This document shows, piece after piece, positions 59,730 through 64,000 of a stretch of 64,000 bases of DNA. The position numbers and the translations under genes were made by a program. The notes under the pieces were generated by a model. It was not told the DNA's origin and did not search any database. It worked only from the letters and a program-made list of their open reading frames with translations. The first letter of the stretch is position 1. Each line of letters opens with the position of its first letter. The DNA lies in contig JAEUWI010000012.1 of the NCBI GenBank assembly GCA_016791475.1, forward strand, positions 85,123 through 149,122, read 5' to 3'. Source of the stretch: Candidatus Hydrogenedentota bacterium. GTDB taxonomy: Bacteria > Hydrogenedentota > Hydrogenedentia > Hydrogenedentales > JAEUWI01.

Positions 59730-61922
59730 TTACCCGGCCCCCAGCAACTTGAACTCTTTCTCCAGCCAGCCTTCGCCGTCTTGCGCGCGAATCTTCAGTA
59801 TATGCTCACCCGGCGGAATGATCCCGTCGGAATCGTGCTCTTCGGTGCCGAGAAGATAGGGCGGGCCGGGCTTGGTGTCCACCAGCTTGCCGTCGAGGTA
59901 AAATTCCATCGCGCCGAAGGGGATGCCCTCCGTCCACACGCGGAGGCGTTGCCAGCCCCACCAGCCTTCGACCTGCATGTTGGTGGTGGCGTAGATGCCC
60001 TTGCTCCGCGCGGGGCGCAGCCGGGCATCGTCTTCCCAGTATTGGTTGATGGCGGCGCTGCTGCCGAGGAGGCGCATGGTGCGGCGGTCCGTCGGCGATC
60101 CGAAGACGCGGCCATCGGCTTGGTAGACGTACATGCCCGGTGCGCCTGCATCGTAGATCTGCTTCGCGCGCCAGAGGAAGGGGCCGGGCAACGGATTGCC
60201 CCAGGCGAGGCCGTCCGTCGCGGGGAGGAGGGTCGTTTTCGTGTGCTCCACCGCGGCGAGGTAGGGCGCGATGTTGAAGTGATTGTGACGGCCCTGGATG
60301 TTGCTCGGGCAGAGGTAGTCCACCCAGCCCTCGCGCGCCCAGGTGGCGTAGTCGAATTTCTCAAACTGATCCACGCCCTGGGCCGGGAAGCGCACGAGAA
60401 TCGGCACATGTGCGCCCCGCGCAGCGCTGAACTCGTCGGCCAGCGCGCGCAGCCCTTTCATGAAGCCGTTGGCCGTTTCCGGTGTGTCGATGCAACCGGG
60501 ATAGCGGCAGAAATCGATGGAGATGCCCTTCGCGCCAAGCTCCAGTGACTCGCGAAAGAGCCCCAACACGTAATCGCGCACCTCGGGGACTTCATAGCGG
60601 AGGGCGTCGCCGCGCATCCACTCGGGGTGGTCTTTGGAGAACTGCCCCTGCAACGGCGTGCCGGTGTAGCACGCGCTGGCGCCGAAATTGGCGTGAAGCT
60701 GAAGGTCCAGCTCCTCTGCATGGCGCACGGAGGTCTGGAGCGTATTCGTGAACTGCTGCATACGCCCCACATTGTCCGTGAGGGGCTGGGCCACGTCGCC
60801 TATGGGATCACCGATGGTGGAGTGGTAGAGCATTTCCGTCCGGCGCGATTCATAGACCACCGTCATGCCGAAGCGGCCGATCTGCATGTCCACGAGGTCG
60901 ATCATCGCCTCGGGATAGGCCGTCAGGTACTCCCGGTGCCAGAGCGCATCCTGCACATCGTCCACGAAGGCAAAGGAATAGGGCTCCCAATAGCCCGCGA
61001 TGAACTTGTCACGCGGCAGGGCATAGGGCGCATCCAGCGCGGCCCGCTGCTCGTCAGACAGCGGAACAAACTTCACATAATCGATGGTGGCGGGCGTGTA
61101 GCCCGTGTAGTTGTAGGGCTGCTTCAAAACCAGATTCTGATGATCCAGCTTCGCCCAGCGCCACAGCACCTCCTCGCCCCGGCGCGACGACAAGGTGTCC
61201 AGCCGCTCATCCCCCGTGAAGCGCAGCTTCATGGCGCCGGGAATGCTCACGTAGACCGCGTACCACCCCTTCAGATCGAGGGGATAGGAAAGCTGGGGGA
61301 GTGGCACCGTATCGCCCGCGTGACCATAGAGGCTGTTGCCGTGCGACATACCCATCTCCGCAGGCCAGCCGGTGCGCCACTGCCACTTCGCCGGCGCCTC
61401 ACCGCCCTCCGGCTGAAGCTGGTCCGCCTGAAAGACCTTCGACCAGTCCTCGATATAGGTCACATCCGAATGATCCGCCGCGAGGTGGGTGGTGTACGTC
61501 GCCAGGACGGCATCCGCCGCACCGCGCACCTCAATGCGGAAATCCGCATCCACCTTGCCATCCACCTGCGCCTGGGGATAGGGATTGAACACGACCGTCC
61601 GCGAAAGCCCGGCGGCACGCCGCTCCGTAACGCGGCCCTCCGATTCCCACTGGGTCCACTCCTCATTCGGCACCATCACCAGCGCCGTCTCCGATACCAG
61701 CGGCGTAACCCGGGCAGGCACCCACGCATTCGCGCCAGTGGGGGATACGGAGCAGAGGACCTCGATCACGTCGGGCGCATCAGCGGGGACGGAGTACGTG
61801 ATGTGGAAATGGCGCGTGATGGGGTCGATGGTGACGGTGGGGGACTGGGCGATGGCCATGGGGGCGAGGAGCGTGAAAAACATCGTCATGAAGAAAGGGC
61901 AAGTCGGGCGAGGAAGGTGCAT
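59730..61922 (-). CDS. Secreted TIM-barrel glycosidase-like protein
   Basis: 730 residues from ATG 61922 (AGGAG 6 nt upstream). A signal peptide (about 1-25, ending AIA-QS) precedes beta-sandwich domains (about 30-330). The TIM barrel (about 345-640) has FVDDVQDALWHREYLTAYPE, LQLHANFGASACYTG, GAKGISIDFCRYPGC (Asp after a strand, typical of catalytic acids) and YLCPSNIQGRHNHFN. A C-terminal beta domain binds or caps. I place it with GH10-like/DUF4015-type barrels but no family is certain. It is convergent with the GH42/GH14-like gene. Confidence 0.76.
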   Translation of the reverse strand: MHLPRPTCPFFMTMFFTLLAPMAIAQSPTVTIDPITRHFHITYSVPADAPDVIEVLCSVSPTGANAWVPARVTPLVSETALVMVPNEEWTQWESEGRVTERRAAGLSRTVVFNPYPQAQVDGKVDADFRIEVRGAADAVLATYTTHLAADHSDVTYIEDWSKVFQADQLQPEGGEAPAKWQWRTGWPAEMGMSHGNSLYGHAGDTVPLPQLSYPLDLKGWYAVYVSIPGAMKLRFTGDERLDTLSSRRGEEVLWRWAKLDHQNLVLKQPYNYTGYTPATIDYVKFVPLSDEQRAALDAPYALPRDKFIAGYWEPYSFAFVDDVQDALWHREYLTAYPEAMIDLVDMQIGRFGMTVVYESRRTEMLYHSTIGDPIGDVAQPLTDNVGRMQQFTNTLQTSVRHAEELDLQLHANFGASACYTGTPLQGQFSKDHPEWMRGDALRYEVPEVRDYVLGLFRESLELGAKGISIDFCRYPGCIDTPETANGFMKGLRALADEFSAARGAHVPILVRFPAQGVDQFEKFDYATWAREGWVDYLCPSNIQGRHNHFNIAPYLAAVEHTKTTLLPATDGLAWGNPLPGPFLWRAKQIYDAGAPGMYVYQADGRVFGSPTDRRTMRLLGSSAAINQYWEDDARLRPARSKGIYATTNMQVEGWWGWQRLRVWTEGIPFGAMEFYLDGKLVDTKPGPPYLLGTEEHDSDGIIPPGEHILKIRAQDGEGWLEKEFKLLGAG

Positions 61923-62028
61923 CGATATCTCCTGTGCTGGCAAGTTTTATGGGACGACAGAAGGGTACAACATCCTGCGCAAGCAATTGAAGGACCGCGT
62001 GGCTCGCAGCGATTTGATCAGTAGTGAG

Positions 62029-63360
62029 TTAGAGTTGCAGATGGTCAGTGTTTGGGAATTTAGTCGCCCCTTGCAGGGCTCGTTCTTTCATTCGAGCCAT
62101 GCACTCTAGTTCATCGTTCGCCAATTTTTCTAAACTTCCCATATAAAGTCTATACTCGTCGAGATCGTTCGAATTTGAGAATATAATATTTTCATTGCGA
62201 GGGTAGGCACCTGCTTTCAGGCCGTCCATGAAGGCTAGCAAATCTGACATTTTGCGAATATAAGAACGCTGAATCTGGTGCAACTCATCTAATGGCGTAA
62301 TGGCGTCTTCTTGTAGACGATTCTTATACCCCTCGATGAATTCTCTTTTTACGTCATCGGGCATGTCCAGGTTATCGAGCTCGGTGGTAAACTCCGTCAT
62401 TCGACCGCGAAGCGTTGTTGAGTACTTATCTAATATAAGCGAAGCCTCTTCAAGAAGTTCCTTGCCTTTCTTTCGATCCTCTGCGGAGCATAGTGCTTCG
62501 GGACGTAAAATGGATCGGAGGTCCAATTTTGTGAGCTGTGTCGAAAACTCAGTGTTTTCAATTTGTATGGTGACAAGGAAATTGTTGAATGCATCCAGTA
62601 AAGGTTTCAGGCTTCCGACGGAGGCTTCGCTGTGATTTCGATCCGGGATCACCGCTCCATTCCAGGTGCGCTCCACATCCGAGAAAAGTGTATTGAAGGC
62701 ACCTTTGGCGTTCTCAAGTTGCTCGTCTCCAAGAGTTGACGATTCTTTGGAAGTTGCAGTTTTGATGTCGCTTTCTCTTGTCCAATACGAGAGACCAAGG
62801 GTTAGAAAAATGGCGATGGCAATCCCTGTTCCGATTCTGACTTTGAGGAAGTAGATAAGGAGGGGGGCAAAAAGCGCTATTCCGACTAGACTTGCTCCAA
62901 CGGCCCCTCCGAAACCCACCGAGAATCCGAGTGTGTTCAGTGGGAGGTTGTCTCGGTATACTATGTAGGCAACGTGTGCCCCCAGCCCGAAGAATATAAA
63001 AGCCCAGTCAATTGGGGTGGCACGCCGTTTCTTGGTGACTGTAGTATTAGAGACTTGGTCGATATTCTCAGAACTACTTGCGCTTTGCCCCCCCCGCGTT
63101 ACCATTGCCTCCATCCTCGGAAGGTCAGGGGGGCGATCCTCTCTTGCGGGCGCGCAATGATCGTACATGCCAGTTGCAAGATGATCGGACTCTAAGGAAT
63201 CAGACCCTCGAGACTCACCAATGGTCCGTTGCAAATTGGCGGTTGCGTCTGGCGCGCCTTTGGAGTTCTGTGCGTGGGTGGTATTCAGCCATTCACCGCA
63301 ATGCTTGCACTTTATAGCATGGTCTTGAATGTCTTCCGCACAATATGGACACTTTTTCAT
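62029..63360 (-). CDS. Zinc-ribbon membrane protein
   Basis: 443 residues. An N-terminal double zinc ribbon CPYCAEDIQDHAIKCKHCGEW (CxxC...CxxC, UPF0547-like) is followed by a polar linker. Three or so transmembrane helices (about 115-215) lead to a C-terminal helical domain (about 230-440) with coiled-coil stretches (RKKGKELLEEASLILDKY and DDVKREFIEGYKNRL). The function is unknown. The gene is distinctly AT-richer than the rest of the window and begins the acquired right-hand island. The start ATG 63360 precedes the zinc ribbon directly. Confidence 0.72.
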   Translation of the reverse strand: MKKCPYCAEDIQDHAIKCKHCGEWLNTTHAQNSKGAPDATANLQRTIGESRGSDSLESDHLATGMYDHCAPAREDRPPDLPRMEAMVTRGGQSASSSENIDQVSNTTVTKKRRATPIDWAFIFFGLGAHVAYIVYRDNLPLNTLGFSVGFGGAVGASLVGIALFAPLLIYFLKVRIGTGIAIAIFLTLGLSYWTRESDIKTATSKESSTLGDEQLENAKGAFNTLFSDVERTWNGAVIPDRNHSEASVGSLKPLLDAFNNFLVTIQIENTEFSTQLTKLDLRSILRPEALCSAEDRKKGKELLEEASLILDKYSTTLRGRMTEFTTELDNLDMPDDVKREFIEGYKNRLQEDAITPLDELHQIQRSYIRKMSDLLAFMDGLKAGAYPRNENIIFSNSNDLDEYRLYMGSLEKLANDELECMARMKERALQGATKFPNTDHLQL

Positions 63361-63434
63361 TTCGTCTCTGTTCCACCTGAGTCGTTGTTATATCGCATTG
63401 CATGATAGTCACAGGCAATGCGTTCAGCGTTGCC

Positions 63435-64000
63435 TCACTGACTTAGAAAATCGAGAGATGCGTCGTTGAAACCCTGGAACCAGAACTTGCAGCCCACTAC
63501 ATGTTTGTATCGTGCTCTAACGGCATCCTCTTGCTTCTTGTTTTCTGCAAAGTCTATTACACGGACATCGAGATAGCCTTCTCTTGAACCGTGAACAAGC
63601 TGTGGATAGATAAGCGCATGAGCGTGAAAGTCATCGGGTCTTAGGCTATATCCAATTATACAGACCTTCATGCGGTTCTGAAAGGACAAGTAAGGCATTT
63701 GCCAAAGTCCTTCAAACCGCATCACTTGGTAGATTTTGTCATAACTTGGCAATACGATATGAGGCGTCATTCCGCAATCATAGTACCTGCCAAGTACATC
63801 GACTTGCTCGGTCGCGATGGATAGATGCGGTAAGCTGGGTCCTATTTGTTCCAATTGCATCCATGGTTTCGTGCAACAATGATTTGACTTGAACCAGTTT
63901 ATTGAACCATGAAGCTTGTGAAGTGTCGAAACTCTTTGAAAATGTCCCCCTGCTAACTCTTTGAAAATGTCCCCATACTGTGGATCTCGGAAAGGAGGTC
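63435..64000 (-). pseudogene. C-terminal part of a SIR2-like domain protein, 5' end lost at or beyond the window edge
   Basis: The frame is open from 63435 across the right edge of the window without a stop. Reading upstream of the internal ATG at 63860 gives KLHGSINWFK, the signature block of SIR2-like (SIR2_2) proteins, followed by IVLPSYDKIYQV, MPYLSF and VCIIGYSLRPDDFHAHAL, all typical of the C-terminal half. These proteins are frequent in antiphage systems as NAD-degrading effectors. The reading frame beyond about 63924 runs through a repeated 20-mer that looks like an insertion-sequence end, so the gene is probably truncated there; a genuine complete gene continuing outside cannot be excluded. 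Confidence 0.6.
63924..64000 (+). mobile_element. Probable insertion-sequence left end (IS21-like), partial
   Basis: AACTCTTTGAAAATGTCCCC occurs twice, at 63930-63949 and 63955-63974, a 25-bp period. Arrays of about 20-bp repeats at a terminus are typical of IS21-family elements, whose ends start with TG (here TG at 63924). A strong Shine-Dalgarno AAAGGAGG at 63991-63998 suggests a plus-strand gene beginning just outside the window. The transposase itself is not visible. Confidence 0.45.

Noticed and set aside
59596..59730. CRISPR-like repeat array
   Set aside because: Units are 9 bp tandem repeats and a TTGTCCATTG motif without regular 30-40 bp spacers; no cas genes are nearby.

Overview
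The window is high-GC bacterial chromosome with clear Shine-Dalgarno sites (mostly AGGAG-type). Gene content suggests a member of the PVC / Hydrogenedentota-like bacteria, though no rRNA or marker gene here settles it. Pointers are PEP-CTERM surface proteins, DUF1080 and ThuA proteins, a redoxin-cytochrome-copper monooxygenase fusion, PQQ-like propellers, many secreted glycosidase-like TIM barrels, numerous hybrid histidine kinases and a sigma-54 system. About 45 genes, one tRNA and many dispersed palindromic repeats are visible. No CRISPR array or rRNA was seen.

Left part (1-17 kb). A HAF-repeat, PEP-CTERM-like secreted protein (360-1478) has a near-perfect sigma-54 promoter (208-222) and an upstream dyad. 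Tail to tail with it lies a signalling operon: a Ser/Thr kinase, a membrane-anchored ELWxxDGT sensor in the -1 frame relative to the kinase, and an FHA-GAF-AAA+ sigma-54 activator. The likely logic is a phosphothreonine relay to sigma-54. Two hybrid histidine kinases (CHASE type and NMT1 type), a double alpha/beta hydrolase, an RhlE-like helicase and a small membrane protein follow.

Middle (17-41 kb). These genes include a queuosine-precursor transporter, a metallophosphatase and a DUF1080 protein. Next comes the most unusual locus: tRNA-Asn followed by two tandem 398-bp units. Each unit has a 90-codon GIY-YIG nuclease gene whose last codons and stop are tRNA-Asn anticodon-arm sequence, then the tRNA 3' end and a copy of the tRNA terminator. 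ThuA, MshEN-HDOD, SodA and a lone receiver follow. An operon encodes MarR (adjacent), an LplT/Aas fusion with a degenerate acyltransferase centre, a lipase-like hydrolase and a GNAT enzyme. The stretch ends with DUF2726, an epimerase, a GspF/PilC protein, the redoxin fusion, a PQQ-like propeller and a DUF6194/PadR divergent pair around a perfect 20-bp palindrome.

Right part (41-64 kb). Secreted carbohydrate-active-like proteins alternate with regulators: a GH20/GH67-like protein, an SGNH hydrolase, RpoN, an MBL hydrolase with a PocR-AraC regulator, a second PEP-CTERM protein and a sugar-binding protein with a histidine kinase in LuxPQ style. Three large secreted TIM-barrel proteins follow. 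Two stretches (about 43.7-45.5 kb and 62.0-64.0 kb) are AT-richer and look acquired. The last contains a zinc-ribbon membrane protein and the C-terminal part of a SIR2-like protein that runs into a repeated 20-mer resembling an IS21-type insertion-sequence end at the window edge.
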